Notes: generated by a model not told the origin, from the sequence alone. Numbered from the stretch's first letter, positions 11,801 to 23,908 are shown. The stretch: DNA of 64,000 nucleotides from Cryptomeria japonica (GCF_030272615.1 NC_081410.1:570357152-570421151); one strand, 5' to 3'. Made by a program: numbers and translations.

Positions 11801-13214
11801 GATACCATATGACCCCTTAGGACACAATACGACCCCTGATGACACCTAAGGGGTCATATAGTGTCCTAAGGGGTCAAAGGAAACCATAGAACCCCTTAGG
11901 ACACCATACGACCCCTTACGACACCATATGGCATCCTAAGGGGTCATATGGTATCCTAAGGCATCATATAACACCATATGACCCCTTAGAAAACAAAAAG
12001 ACCCATAACAACACGATATGATGTCCTAAGGGGTCATATGTTGTCACGAGACACCATATGAACCCTTAGGACACAATATGACCCCTAACGATACCTAAAG
12101 GGACATATGGTGTCCAAAGGGGTTATATGATGTCATAGTAACCTTTAGGACACAATATGATCTCTTAGCACACCATACAACCCCTAATGACACCATATGG
12201 TGTCCTAAGGGGTCATAGGACACCATATGACCCCTAATGACACAAAATGATGCCTAACAATACCTAAGGGGTCATATGGTGTTCTAAGGGGTCATAGGAC
12301 ACCATATGACCCCTTAGCACACCATATGACCCTTAATGACACCATATGATGTCCTAAGGGGTCATATGTTTCTCTAAGGGGTCATATGGTGTCCTAAGGG
12401 GTCATATAACACCATGTGATGCCTTAGGACACCATACGATACATAATGACACTATATGGTGTCCTAAGGGGTCATAGGACACCATATGACCACTTAGAAG
12501 ATCGTACGACGCATAAAAACATAATATGGTGTCTTAAGGGGTCATAGAACACCATATGACCCCTTAGAACACCATACGAACCGTAACGACACCATGTGGT
12601 ATCTTAAGGGGTCATAAGACACCATATGATCCCTTACGACATAATATGAACCCTATCAATGTCATATAGTGTCATAAGGGGTCATAGGACACCATATGAC
12701 CCCTTAGGACACAATATGATCCATTAGGACATAAAATAAACCCTAACGACACCTAAGGGGTCATATAGTTTTCTAAGGGGTCATAAGACACCATATCATT
12801 CCTTAGCACACCATGCGACCCCTAATGACACCATATGGTGTCCTAAGGGGTCATATAACACCATATGACCCCTTAGGACACCATACAACACATAACAACA
12901 CCCAATGGTGTCCTAAAGGGTCATATGGTGTCCTAAGGGGTCATAGGACACCATATGACCGCTTAGGAGACCATATGACCCATAACAACACCATATGGTG
13001 TCTTAAGGGGTCATAAAACACCATATGACCCCTTAGGACACCATATGACCCATAACGACACCATATGGTGTCCTAAGGGATCATAAGACACCATATGACC
13101 CCTTAGAACACAATATGACCCCTAACGACATCATATAGTGTCCTAAGGGGTCATAGGACACCATATGACCCCTAACAACGGCATATAGTATCCTAAGGGA
13201 TCATATGGTGTCCT
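8842..13214. repeat. Satellite array: inverted ~20-bp units in ~1.3-kb higher-order repeats
   Basis: The basic unit is about 20 bases, CCATATGACCCCTTAGGACA, and it occurs in both orientations (reverse form TGTCCTAAGGGGTCATATGG). Units meet head to head at CATATG dyads, for example ACACCATATGGTGT. Variant blocks recur at a longer period. GACCCATAGCACC starts at 9137, 10439 and 11744 (spacing 1302 and 1305). AACATAATATGG-type blocks lie near 10020, 11305 and 12515. So the array has at least three higher-order units. No coding role is likely. Three retrotransposons interrupt the array, which continues at 42857, 49695 and 56910. A chromosomal position such as a pericentromere cannot be read from the sequence. 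Confidence 0.93.
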
Positions 13215-14030
13215 TGTTGGCATTTGCATGAAGATTGCATTAATGATATGTTATGTTGTCATTGATGCCAATTGAACCGGTGATGGTATTTATGATATTG
13301 CTAATATTGTTGTTATTAATATTGTCTTGTAATCGATAGGAAGAGCTTTGAGGAAGATGTTATAACCCGGTATATAAGTTTGTGAGTCGAACTGGTAAAC
13401 CGGTGTATAAGGTTAAACCCTTTCTATGTTATGTAACAGCTAAACCCTACCAATTGTTTTTGTTAAACCCTAACCGATCAAGTTTGTTGGTTTAAGATCT
13501 AATGATGAGCGGTAATGATAGTGACATGTGTGATCATTGTATGAGGATAAGTTTAGATTGTTTTGGCGCATTTGTTTGATTGTCTAGGGAATTAGAAAAG
13601 TGGATTGCATCTAATGCATAGCACGTGATGAGTTACAAGTCCGATGAAGTAGTGATCATGGAGTGGTTGGAATTTTATTAAAGAATGTGTATAGATTGCT
13701 AAGTAAATCGAACAATCACACTTGAACTGATTTTTTTGTAATCTCTATGGGAGAATTAGGTTTTTGTTGTGTTACCGACCTAATTGATCTGTATTTAAGG
13801 TCGATGAAGTTGTTTTGTTTAATGTTGGCAAAGTGTTGGCTGAAATCAGTTGAGTGTGCGGTTACCTAACCAGAGAATGGATCTGTAGCTTGAGTAAAGG
13901 CAAATTGAAGCTTAAAAGGATCTGATCAAGAAAATGTAGTGCTATTCAAACAGATCAAGAAAACCTATTATTTTCTAACAATTATAGCAGAACTAAAATC
14001 TCCTAACTGGGTAAGCTCTAACAAGCTTGG
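13215..14030 (+). repeat. E1 5' LTR, first segment
   Basis: It matches the start of the 3' LTR at 41412 onward. It is interrupted after AAGCTTGG by the Gypsy insertion. CTTGG at 14026-14030 is repeated at 21908-21912. Confidence 0.93.
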
Positions 14031-15271
14031 TGTAGCGTTCTAAAATTGTGACACTTGCAATTTCGACTGCATTTCGGTCTTCACGATGGCGACGCAACAC
14101 GCAACCTGAATGGAGACCCCGAAACCTGATTATGACACTGAAAACTGCATTTTCTTGCACCCTGGCCTGAACCTCCTTTGCACCCTGCTGTCTCGGGAGG
14201 TGGGACCAGAGCGCCCAGCGCCCTGGTCCCCCAGGACCATGGCGCCCAGCGCCCTGGTCCCTGGCCCTATTTTGGGCCCGGTTTCCTATGGGGCTTCGGG
14301 TCCTTTTGTTTGCAATTTGGAAAATAAACTTTCCTGGTCGGCCTAAGGTCGGGAAAATCAGTCTATTAACCCTAATTGGCAAGTATATAAACTACATTTG
14401 CCTCTCCCATTTGGGTAAGAGGGACATATGTGTACAAGCGTGGAAACTATACTCAAGCATTCAAGCATTCAAGCATTCATTCCAAGTCTCCATTCAAGGC
14501 TAAGTGTTGCATTCAAGACAAGGATTCAACCATTGAAGAGGAGATCACTTACAACACATTACATGCTACAACATACAACATACAACAAACAACAACATCT
14601 ATACCTTCACACATAAGGATACAAACATCCTTACAACAAGGTATTAGTACTTGTTTTACATTACATACATTTACATTTACAGCAATTTCTCATTTCTTGG
14701 TTAATTCCAAAGCCGGGGTTTGACCTAAAGGCAAACCCCTAATCCCTAACCCCCCAATCGTCTTCGCTTTTCTGTGTGTAGGTTGCAGGTACACGGCTGA
14801 AATTGAAGATCTGGAATCCTTGTGCAGAGACGAACAGATCCCCCTTCGTTTCGCGGATTTTTCGGAGGACCGTGTGCACGCCGAGCGCCATCGTCCCGTC
14901 AACTTTTGCTCAAATTTGCAGGACAGCGCCGTATCGACATTTTACTGTTAATTCCAGGTCCACAGCTTCATCCTATATCCCTATCTCAGTTTATAAGCGA
15001 ATCTTTGTCACTTTCTATGCATTCCTAGCTTAATTCTTCTATCAACATTCTTTACAAAAGAGTGTAGCCTTGCTTTCTTAACCCTTGAAACACATTTAGC
15101 ATCCAATCTTGCATTGTGTGGGATTGGATCTTGTGGGTTTCAACCCCTCTTTTGAATGTAAAGTCTCTCCCCTAAGTGAAAACCATCAACCCTAGTGAAC
15201 CTCCCTTCTCTCTCCTTAGAGTTGGAAGAGGGGAGAGCAACTAGGGTTCGATCGTGATTTTCCGCTTTACA
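14031..15271 (+). repeat. Gypsy 5' LTR
   Basis: It runs from TGTAGCGTTC to CCGCTTTACA and is directly repeated at 20636-21907. It contains a GC-rich palindromic patch near 14200-14275, a TATA box at 14384 and ATTCAAGC short tandem repeats near 14456-14480. Confidence 0.93.
14384..14391 (+). promoter_or_regulatory. TATA box of the Gypsy 5' LTR
   Basis: TATATAAA sits about 353 bases into the LTR in a plausible U3/R position and is conserved in the 3' LTR at 21020-21027. The transcript start would lie about 30 bases downstream, which is inferred from spacing only. Confidence 0.6.
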
Positions 15272-15274
15272 TTT

Positions 15275-15293
15275 TGGTGAACCCGACGTGAAC
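15275..15293 (+). other. Putative primer-binding site of the Gypsy element
   Basis: TGGTGAACCCGACGTGAAC begins four bases after the 5' LTR, the standard place for a tRNA primer site. It opens with TGG, as expected for a CCA-ending tRNA. I cannot name the tRNA without a search. Confidence 0.6.
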
Positions 15294-15626
15294 ATCCTTT
15301 CTGGTTATTCATAGTTAGATCTGAAAATTGGATTCCTTGATTACATTTCCATGTTTGGTCTTTTGCAAAATTTTAGAGGTTAATTGCATAAAAACCCTAA
15401 ATTTTCTTTTTAAGTAATTAAACTTGTGAAATGTTTAATTGTTAATGCTTGTTTCAGATCTGCCCTTCTATTACAAATTATCAATTCATATTTGTGCTTT
15501 AATTTTGAAAATTAAGTGGTTAAGTGTCAAAACCCTAATTTTTGAAACCCTCTTGATTCAACCTTTGACTGATAATTTCACTAATCAAAACACCTCCAAA
15601 TCAGTTGTAACTTTGGATTCCGCAAT

Positions 15627-16352
15627 AAAATCACAATATCTTTCATCCCTGAAAATTTGGAAAAAAGTTGCGAGGACCGTGTGCACTCCGAGCGCCATCG
15701 TCCCCGACATTTTTTCCGAAATTTCGGGAGCTAGATCTTACTGTATTTTCCTGCTAAAATCCAGAATTTTGGCTGATTTTATCAATTTTAACACCTTCAA
15801 AATTACAGTCAAAGTTGGTCTAGCGATTGCTTGGATTGAGGCTTCTAATCATTCAAAAATTGTTGAAATTGAAATTTGTGTCAAAATTGTGTTTCTTACA
15901 GTCCTAAATCTGAAAAGTGTGTTATCATTCATTCGAAATTTCAGTGATTCATTCAAATTTTTGCAATTTGTGACTTTTGAAATTAAGTGCTTAATTACAA
16001 CAACTTTAATTTCCGCTTTCAAAATTGAATTTTGCGTGAAATTGAGTCAATTTTTAAATTTCAAAATTTGCATTGCTCTTGACATTCCCTCTAAAATCAT
16101 AACATTCAAAATTTCAGTTTCCCTCTCTTTTTCAAAATTCAAATTTTGCATTTTTCGACAATCTTGGTAGGGTTCAATTTTGAGATTGCAACTTTAATTT
16201 GGCCTATCTACAGATCGTAAAATCACTCAATTTTTTTCAGGTTAGCTGTAAAATCATCATAACTTTCATCCCTGCAAATTTTGAAAAAAGTTGCGAGGAC
16301 CGTGTGCACTCCGAGCGCCACGGTCCCGGACATTTTTTCTGAAATTTCGGGA
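15627..16352 (+). repeat. Two direct ~100-bp repeats in the Gypsy leader sharing a motif with the LTR
   Basis: The stretches at 15627-15730 and 16251-16352 are near copies: TTTCATCCCTG, then AAAAAAGTTGCGAGGACCGT, then ATTTCGGGAG. The core GAGGACCGTGTGCAC with a GAGCGCCA neighbour also occurs in both LTRs (14865 and 21501). The leader between and around them has no convincing protein-coding content. The open frame at 15439-16170 is low-complexity A/T sequence. Confidence 0.75.
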
Positions 16353-16454
16353 GATTGTCCTGATTGTATTTAACAGCTTAAATCTAGAAGATTGGCTGGT
16401 TTTACTGAAATTTGCTACCTCTAAAATTCAAAATCTTCTCTCTTTCTTTAGTGC

Positions 16455-19400
16455 ATGAGTTTTACAACAATAAGCCCTACTTACACTATTCCCGTTAGAC
16501 GAAGCCTTAGAATTAAGTCCTTCCAAGGTTTAATTACTGAGGAGATGGAACCTAATTTGAATGGTCTTTTTAACGAGGACATGGGTAATCCCTTCTAATC
16601 CTCTTAATGATGAAGAAGCTCTCCATGAGGTTTCTGTAGAACAACTTTCAAAATTGGATAACCAATTTGACGATTTTCGACAATGGATGTCTCAAGAATA
16701 CCCTGATAGTCAAGCTCTTCCTTTAATTGAGGGTCTAAAACGTATGCTTCAAAGTGATAAGAATGGAATTGATATTTTGCGTGGTATTGCACACATTGTG
16801 GATTCGAATGTGATGCCTATGAAAAGTTGTGCCAAAACCTTAGGTTATACACAACCTCCTACTCAAGACAATCATTCTATTCCTTTGACGACTTCTATTG
16901 CTAGCATACCTACTTTTACATCAAACATAATGACTACTTCAATACAAGACATTCCTCCTATGATCACTAGTCATGGGGGCAATCCCTCTTCTTCAATTAA
17001 CCCTCTTCCTTCATTTAATCCGACTTCTTCTTTCATTCCTTCAATGAGTGTTCCTATTATATCTCCACAAATGAACATGACACAAGGGGGAAATTTGTTT
17101 TCCATTCCTCCTTGTAGTGTTCCTCCTGTCCAATCATCTCCTATGACTAACTATCATAGTGTCCCACCACCTTACTCTCTACCTTCTTTCAATAACATAA
17201 CACCTCCATCACAATCTAACACGTCTAATATGAACTCTTCGACTGAAGCAACCATTAATAATCTTGCACAAACTGTCTCTTCTTTACAGCAACAAATTGC
17301 CTCTATGAATCAATCCAAGTTTAGTGTGCCCACATTTGATGTTGCGAGCCCACTTTCTCTTGATATTGTTCGAGCTATTCCCCCTAAACATGTTGAAATT
17401 CCGCATTTGGAGCTTTATAATGGTAAGGGTGATCCTCTAACACATGTTAAGACCTTTCAAACAATATGTACTGATTTTGCTTATGACCAAAGGTTGCTTG
17501 CAAAACTGTTTACTAGAACATTAAGAGACAAAGCCCTACAATGGTATTGCTCATTGCCTTCTTATTCTATTACTTCTTTTGAACAACTTTCAAATGCTTT
17601 CATTCAACAATTTCAAAACAATATAAGTCCTAAAGTTACTTTGATTGATTTAATGCATTGTAAACAAGGTGTTAAAGAAAAAGTGACTGATTTCATTGGT
17701 AGATATAAGCATTTGTATGCTCAAATTTCTTTTCCAGTGCCTGACAATGATATTCAAAGAATCTTTATTTCTAATTTATAAAAAGACATTAGAGAAAAAC
17801 TCCTATTTTCTGAGTTTACTTCTTTCCAACAGTTGTGTGCAACTCTTCACAATTATCAACTGACTATGAGTCAAATGGAACAATCACATCCTATGGCTCC
17901 AAGTGATAAGGGTGGTAGTAGTCAACAACCATTTGGGAAGTTTAAACCGAACAGAGAGTCCATTAAATTCAATGAAAACATCATCAACAACAATGTGAAT
18001 GCGGCATCAGGTGTGTCTCCTATTTCTAAGTTTTTCAAGAAAGAAAGAAAGTTTACTCCTTTGAATGAATCATTGCATAGTATTATGAATAAGTTATTGG
18101 AACAAAATGTGCTTACTCTTCCTCCTATAAGGCAAATTAATCCTGCAAAGATTAATTCACCCTATTTTGATAACAAATCTTTTTGTCAATTTCATCGTCA
18201 ACCTGGGCATGATACTGAAAAATGTTTTGCTTTAAAAGGGAAAATTCAAGATTTGATTGATAATAATACTATCTTTGTTTCTGGTGTGAATGATAAAGGC
18301 AAAAAATCTGTAGCTCTTCCTAACCAAAATCTTCAGATTTTTACTGATCCATTGCCTTCTCATACCTCTAATGCGATTGATACTACTGATTCCTCTGTCT
18401 CGCCTGATGATCTCGTGTCTATGACTCCGAATGTGATTAATTTTGTGGAGCAACAGAAAATCCCTAAAGAACCTTCCATCACATTTGATACCAGTGAAAC
18501 TATCAAAGCACCTGATGGTCCTTTATATATAGTTGCAAAAGTCAAGAATACATCTTGCCGTGGAGTGCTTATTGACCCTTCTTGTATGGTTAATGTCATT
18601 ACTGAAGAATTTCTTTTTACTTTGCAATTGAATCAAGTGATCTATGATGAAACAGATGTGGTTGTGAAACTATTTGATGCATTTTCTTCTCCTGCAATTG
18701 GTTCTATTGCATTACCTATTGAGGTCCGTAACAAATCCCTTGATGTGGACTTTGCTATTATTCCATCTTCCGAACAATTTCGTGTGAAGCTTGGCTATCC
18801 TTGGCTATCTTCCATGAAAGCTATTGCTTCTCCTATTCACAAGTGTTTGAAATTTCCCCATAATGGTGAAGTTGTTACTGTCAATCATAGTCTCTTTAAA
18901 CCAGCTGAAAGAACTTCTAGTGTTCCTATAGATTACTTTTGGCCTAAACAATTCCAATCTCTTCCTCCGCGAAGTGATCATCTTTTCAAATCTTATCAAA
19001 AGTGGAAAAAAGATATGATCCTTTCTCTAAGTGAACCTAGAACACCCAAACTTGATATTCCTATCATTCTTGAGAAGGAGGTTCTTCCTTTGAAAGATAA
19101 AACTAATGTCTTTCCTCAAGAAGATTCCCAACCCATTCCTATGGATGTGACTATGTCTATGCCTAATAAACCTTCTAAAAGTAGACCTATACCTCCTCGT
19201 CATGATGGACTTGGTCTTCTTCCTAAACCTAATATTCCTCCCTTATATGGAGCAGTTCCTCCTCCTTCCTCTTATGGAGAGAAGAGACCTTCCTCTTCTC
19301 CTATTGTTCAACCTAAGAGACCACAACCTAAACACCCAAGTGATAAGGATGAGAACATTCCTCCTCCTCAATCTTCGCAACTTCCTACTAAGACTAGACG

Positions 19401-19896
19401 AAATCGTTCTGCACGTGAATGCCAGCGAAAGCGTCGTCTTAGAGCTCAGGCAGCTACTTCTCAAACTTTGCAATCTCCAAAAACACCTTCAACAAGCATT
19501 ATTCCATTTTCTCCTCAGCCGACGATTGAGCCGAAATCTCCTAAACATAAGATGCATGATGGTCTTGATCCTGTGCGAGTTAAAGATCCTATTTTTATAA
19601 ATCTTGATGATGCTATAGATGAAAATGTTATTCATGATGAAAATGCTACATCTCCTGTTCATTCTGATAGTGAATATGAACTTGTTGATATTGATAACCA
19701 TTTATCTAACGAATTTTCTAAAACACTTATCCTAGCTCCTAGACAAGAACAATGTGGCTCGGAACATGAACATAGCCCTTGTTTGGATCTTGTGATAGCT
19801 CCATCTGCTGTGTTGGATGTTCCTCCTCTAGCGTGTTCCCTACCTTCCCGAAACATTGATCAGCAAGATCGGGGGGTAGATGACGTGCTAGACTAG
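16455..19896 (+). pseudogene. Gypsy Gag-protease polyprotein (frameshift and one stop)
   Basis: The likely start is ATG 16455 (MSFTTISPTYTIPVRRSLRI). That frame runs to a stop near 16597, while the main frame opens at 16561, so a frameshift lies around 16590. The Gag domain includes HVEIPHLELYNGKGDPLTHV and LQWYCSLPSYSITSFEQL. An in-frame TAA at 17779 precedes the rest. A knuckle-like CQFHRQPGHDTEKC follows near 18184, then a retropepsin-like fold (PLYIVAKVKNTSCRGVLIDP; LGYPWLSSM). The usual catalytic D(T/S)G is read here as DPS, so the protease is probably dead or divergent. The last 300 residues are Pro/Ser-rich with a basic patch, RNRSARECQRKRRLRAQ. The reading ends at TAG 19896 and no pol follows. 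The Gag style suggests the Tat lineage. Confidence 0.82.
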
Positions 19897-20620
19897 TTTC
19901 ATTAGCATAGCAGATTCTCTCCTCCTCTCTTTTGTTACTTCTTCTATGTGTTATTCTCATTCTTCTATTTGTTGTCCTTAGTGTTGTCTACTTGAGGACG
20001 ATGCAAAGCATTGAGATCTCTCGATCTCTCTCATGTTGACTCAAAAGACACATGTGTTCCCTTCTTCTAGGTGACCTTCCTTGATTGGGGAATGAAGAAC
20101 AATTATGCATACATACATATGATATACATGAATTATCGTACAGCATACTGACCCCGAGGAAAGCAAAGTCACCTTGTGCTTTGTGTTTTGTGTCTATTAT
20201 CCTTGGGCTTACCTTACACTTGGGGGCTAAATCCTTGTGATAACGTGCTCCTTTCTCATTTCTTATATGTATCACTACCTTAAAGAAATCACCCCCGGTA
20301 AGGCATGTGCGATCGCTTTAACGTAGGGGGGCATACATCCCGTTCATATCTTTTCCAGATACTTGAGAATTTCTTGGCAAATTTAGCCTTTCCTTGAAAT
20401 TTTTTGATATCTTTCTTGCATGACTCATAGTGAGGGAACCTTACTACTGACAGTCATGGTTCTCCCTCATGATCTTCCCTTTTACTTTGTCAATCGAAGT
20501 CGTAAGATCCTTAGTCCACTGGGGGCTTGGTGTATCTTGCCTCCTTGACGTGGTGAAAGTCTTTCAATGTTGTTTCCTTGTACTTTACCGGAAGTATGAG
20601 CGTACACTTATACTCCCGCT

Positions 20621-20635
20621 AAAGTGGGGGCTAAA
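20621..20635 (+). other. Polypurine tract of the Gypsy element
   Basis: AAAGTGGGGGCTAAA abuts the 3' LTR. A near copy, TGGGGGCTAAAT, occurs upstream at about 20221. The tract would prime plus-strand DNA synthesis. The stretch 19897-20620 is otherwise untranslated and I see no gene in it. Confidence 0.75.
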
Positions 20636-21907
20636 TGTAGCGTCCTAAAATTGCGACACTTGCAATTTCGACTGCATTTCGGTCTTCACGATGGTGACGC
20701 AACACGCAACCTGAATGGAGACCCCGAAACCTGATTATGACACTGAAAACTGCATTTTCTTGCACCCTGGCCTGAACCTCCTTTGCACCCTGTTGTCCCC
20801 GGAGGTGGGACCAGAGCACCCAGCGCCCTGGTCCTTCAGGACCAGGGCGCCCAGCGCCCTGGTCCCCCAGGACCATGGCGCCCTGGTCCCTGGTCCCTGG
20901 CCCTATTTTGGGCCCGGTTTCCTATGGGGCTTCGGGTCCTTTTGTTTGCAATTTGGAAGATAAACTTTCCTGGTCGGCCTAAGGTCGGGAAAATCAGTCT
21001 ATTAACCCTAATTGGCAAGTATATAAACTACATTTGCCTCTCCCATTTGGGTAAGAGGGACATATGTGTACAAGCGTGGAAACTATACTCAAGCATTCAA
21101 GCATTCAAGCATTCATTCCAAGTCTCCATTCAAGGCTAAGTGTTGCATTCAAGGCAAGGATTCAACCATTGAAGAGGAGATCACTTACAACACATTACAT
21201 GCTACAACATACAACATACAACAAACAACAACATCTATACCTTCGCACATAAGGATACAAACATCCCTACAACAAGGTATTAGTACTTGTTTTACATTAC
21301 ATACATTTACATTTACAGCAATTTCTTATTTCTTGGTTAATTCCAAAGCCGGGGTTTGACCTAAAGGCAAACCCCTAATCCCTAACCCCCCAATCGTCTT
21401 TGCTTTTGTGTGTGTAGGTTGTAGGTACGCGGGTGAAATTGAAGATCTGGAATCCTTGTGCAGAGACGAACAGATCCCCCTTCGTTTCGCAGATTTTTCG
21501 GAGGACCGTGTGCACGCCGAGCGCCATCGTCCCGTCAACTTTTGCTCAAATTTGAAGGATAGCGCCATATCAACATTTTAATGCTAATTCCAGGTCCACA
21601 ACTTCATCCTATATCCCTATCTCAGTTTATAAGCGAATCTTTGTCACTTTCTATGCATTCCTAGCTTAATTCTTCTATCAACATTCTTTACAAAAGAGGG
21701 TAGCCTTGCTTTCTTAACCCTTGAAACACATTTAGCATCCAATCTTGCATTGTGTGGGATTGGATCTTGTGGGTTTCAACCCCTCTTTTGAATGTAAAGT
21801 CTCTCCCCTAAGTGAAAACCATCAACCCTAGTGAACCTCCCTTCTCTCTCCTTGGAGTTGGAAGAGGGGAGAGCAACTAGGGTTCGATCGCGATTTTCCG
21901 CTTTACA
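20636..21907 (+). repeat. Gypsy 3' LTR with expanded GC-rich palindrome
   Basis: It is a direct copy of 14031-15271 and is 31 bases longer. The difference appears to lie in the GC-rich patch at about 20815-20905, where GCGCCCTGGTCC and its complement GGACCAGGGCGC form an extra unit. Confidence 0.93.
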
Positions 21908-21912
21908 CTTGG

Positions 21913-22260
21913 TTACTTCTTAAATCCTCTAGAAAGGTGATCCATTAGCTTGGATTCTCAAATCCTCTACCGAGGTTACTCCTAACAGGGTATTTTATTT
22001 TCATCAAGTCATTTTGTAAATCCCTTAACCGGGTGATTCCTAACAGGATCAGCTCTTAAGAGGACTTATTGTAAAAGCTTAATAGGCTTGACTCCTAACA
22101 GGGCAAACTTTAGAAGAGTTCAGATAGCTATCTTGTGAGTCTCATCTCACCATGGTTTTTACCTATTTGGGTTTTCCACGTATAAACATTTGTGTCATGT
22201 GGTGAATGTTTTGGTGGTTATGATCTTATTTGTTGATTTTATTGACTACTTAACTATTCT
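21913..22260 (+). repeat. E1 5' LTR, middle segment
   Basis: It resumes E1 after the Gypsy copy of CTTGG and matches 42232 onward in the 3' LTR. It ends at AACTATTCT (22252-22260), which is duplicated after the LINE at 36600-36608. Confidence 0.92.
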
Positions 22261-22279
22261 AAGTAGAATTCACATCAAC

Positions 22280-23908
22280 CATGGGTGGAGAGGAACGGCA
22301 AGCGGAGTGGCGAGCAGGAAATTCAAAATTTAAACATGGGGATGGTGGAACTCATGGGGATGGTGGTCCTTCTTTGGATGGAGCTGGTAATCATGCAGGT
22401 CCCTAGGCTTCTCAGGGTACTAAGGGTGACAAGGCGACAGTCAAATTGGTGGAAGATAAAGATTCCAAAACTGGGGACCCACATGATAGAGGTAAAGAAA
22501 AGAAATGGTCAACTCTTTTTGGAGTTAGGCCTTTGGTGCAATCTGGACTTCCGAAAGTTAAAAATCTTTCTGATCCGGTGACAGGGGTTTTTGATATATT
22601 TGTACCGGATAAGCTGGTTGATTTCACTATGTTTGTCTTAGCTATGACCTTGGTTGGATAGTTTGCTAGGTTTAGACCTAACATCGATGTCATAAGGAAC
22701 TTTATAAGGAGAAAATGGGTTCTCAAAGGTCAAGTGGATGTGGCGGCTTTGCCTAGGGGTTTTTTTCCTTTGCTTTTAACAATGAAGAAGATATGAATAA
22801 AGCGCTTTGTGAAGGGCCGTGGATGTTTGGAAAGTCAACCTTGGCTTTACAGAAATGGGCTCCTAACCTCCCTTTGAATGATTTCTTTTTTGTGTCAGTG
22901 CCTATGTGGACACGTCTTCCTGGCCTTCCATTGGAGTTTTGGAATGAGGAGGTCTTCAAAGTGATTGCGAGATCATCTGGTGAACTTCTATCGATCGACC
23001 CAATGATTGCAGCTAAATCTAGGCTGGTTTTTGCTCGTATTTGTGTTAAATTTAATCAAATGACAGATATGCCTCAAACTATTGAAATTTTGTCCAAATT
23101 GGGGAAATGGACCCAAGTGATTGAATACGAATCTCTCCCATTTGTTTGTTTTCATTGTAAAAAGTCGGGTCATTGGGTGAAATCTTGTCCACTTAGGAAG
23201 GGTAAGAATGGTAAAAATGATAGCAACTTGAAGCAGAAATGGCAAACAAAAGGGAAGAATGATGATCCACCCTCAGAGGTTGTCCTTGAGAAGGAAGTGA
23301 CTGAGATGGAAAATGAGGAAAAGAAGGGTGAAAATAATAACAACGAAAAATCAGTTTGTGCCTATTCTAATAGTCAAAAAGAAAGTAACAAGGAGGAAGA
23401 GTATGGGAATGAAGAAAAGGTTCAAAAATATGAATCAGAGGATTTGAAGGTTGGTCCTATCATCCAGGGTAAAGTTGATGAGTTTTCCTATGATGATGCT
23501 TCAACTTCATCTAATAATAAGGAAAATGAGGAAGACTTTAATGAAGTGCAGGACTGTAATATTTTGGATACTGTGCCTTTGTTTTTACTAACCAATGGAA
23601 GTCCTAAGCAAACTAGAAATATTATCCTGAACTTCCAATGCAAAACGCCTTCTAAAAGTTTGGAAATGGTGGCTCTTAAGGGAAATCTTAGGATTGTCGG
23701 TATTAAAGAAGGCAAGTCAAATAATGGAGGACCTAACGAGGGTATTTCAACCAAAAGTAAGAATAAGGAGGTGGAAGATGTTGGAAGTCACAACAAAAAG
23801 TAGGGGAGACCCTCTCTAAAGAATCAGAGGGATCAAGAAAGTTGGAAGAACCAAGCTGATGGAACACAAAGCTCCATTGCATCATCCTTATCCCTGGATA
23901 CAGTATGA
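22280..23908 (+). pseudogene. LINE ORF1: DUF4283-like RNA-binding protein with CCHC knuckle
   Basis: ATG 22280 opens a Gly/His-rich start that stops after 42 codons at TAG 22406. Further pieces (to the stop near 22659, then 22793-23803) continue through at least one frameshift. Recognisable blocks are MNKALCEGPWMFGKSTLALQ, typical of plant LINE ORF1 DUF4283, and the knuckle CFHCKKSGHWVKSCPL near 23150-23200. A Lys/Glu/Asn-rich tail follows. TAG 23801 ends the open stretch. The same frame then runs to TGA 23906-23908, which overlaps an ATG (see findings). The protein would bind LINE RNA as a chaperone. Confidence 0.8.

Larger units (their letters stand above)
14031..21907 (+). mobile_element. 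Pol-less (Gag-protease only) Gypsy LTR retrotransposon, Tat-like
   Basis: It has LTRs of 1,241 and 1,272 bases with TGTAGCG and CTTTACA ends, and a CTTGG duplication on both sides (14026-14030 and 21908-21912). The 5.4-kb interior holds a long leader, one Gag-protease frame and a 0.7-kb 3' untranslated stretch. There is no reverse transcriptase, RNase H or integrase sequence anywhere. That makes it a non-autonomous element of the kind described as terminal-repeat retrotransposons with a GAG domain. It would need pol proteins from a relative. The LTRs are nearly identical by eye apart from a 31-base length difference, so it is fairly young. Confidence 0.9.

Noticed and set aside
9989-13016. 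Open frames inside the satellite (for example 9989-10234 minus and 12813-13016 plus, peptides rich in GVLRGH and YDPLGHH)
   Set aside because: They are direct translations of the 20-bp repeat. They change with each unit variant and have no start context or conservation.
8842-13214. CRISPR-like array
   Set aside because: There are no unique spacers of constant length. Repeats are contiguous, inverted and diverged, and the context is a plant genome.
14110-15033. Open frames within the Gypsy LTRs (also 20631-21568)
   Set aside because: They fall in LTR regulatory sequence, overlap on both strands and recur only because the LTR is duplicated.
15439-16170. 243-codon open frame in the Gypsy leader
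   Set aside because: Composition is A/T-driven Phe/Lys/Ile, there is no domain, and it includes the leader repeats. The true Gag begins at about 16455.
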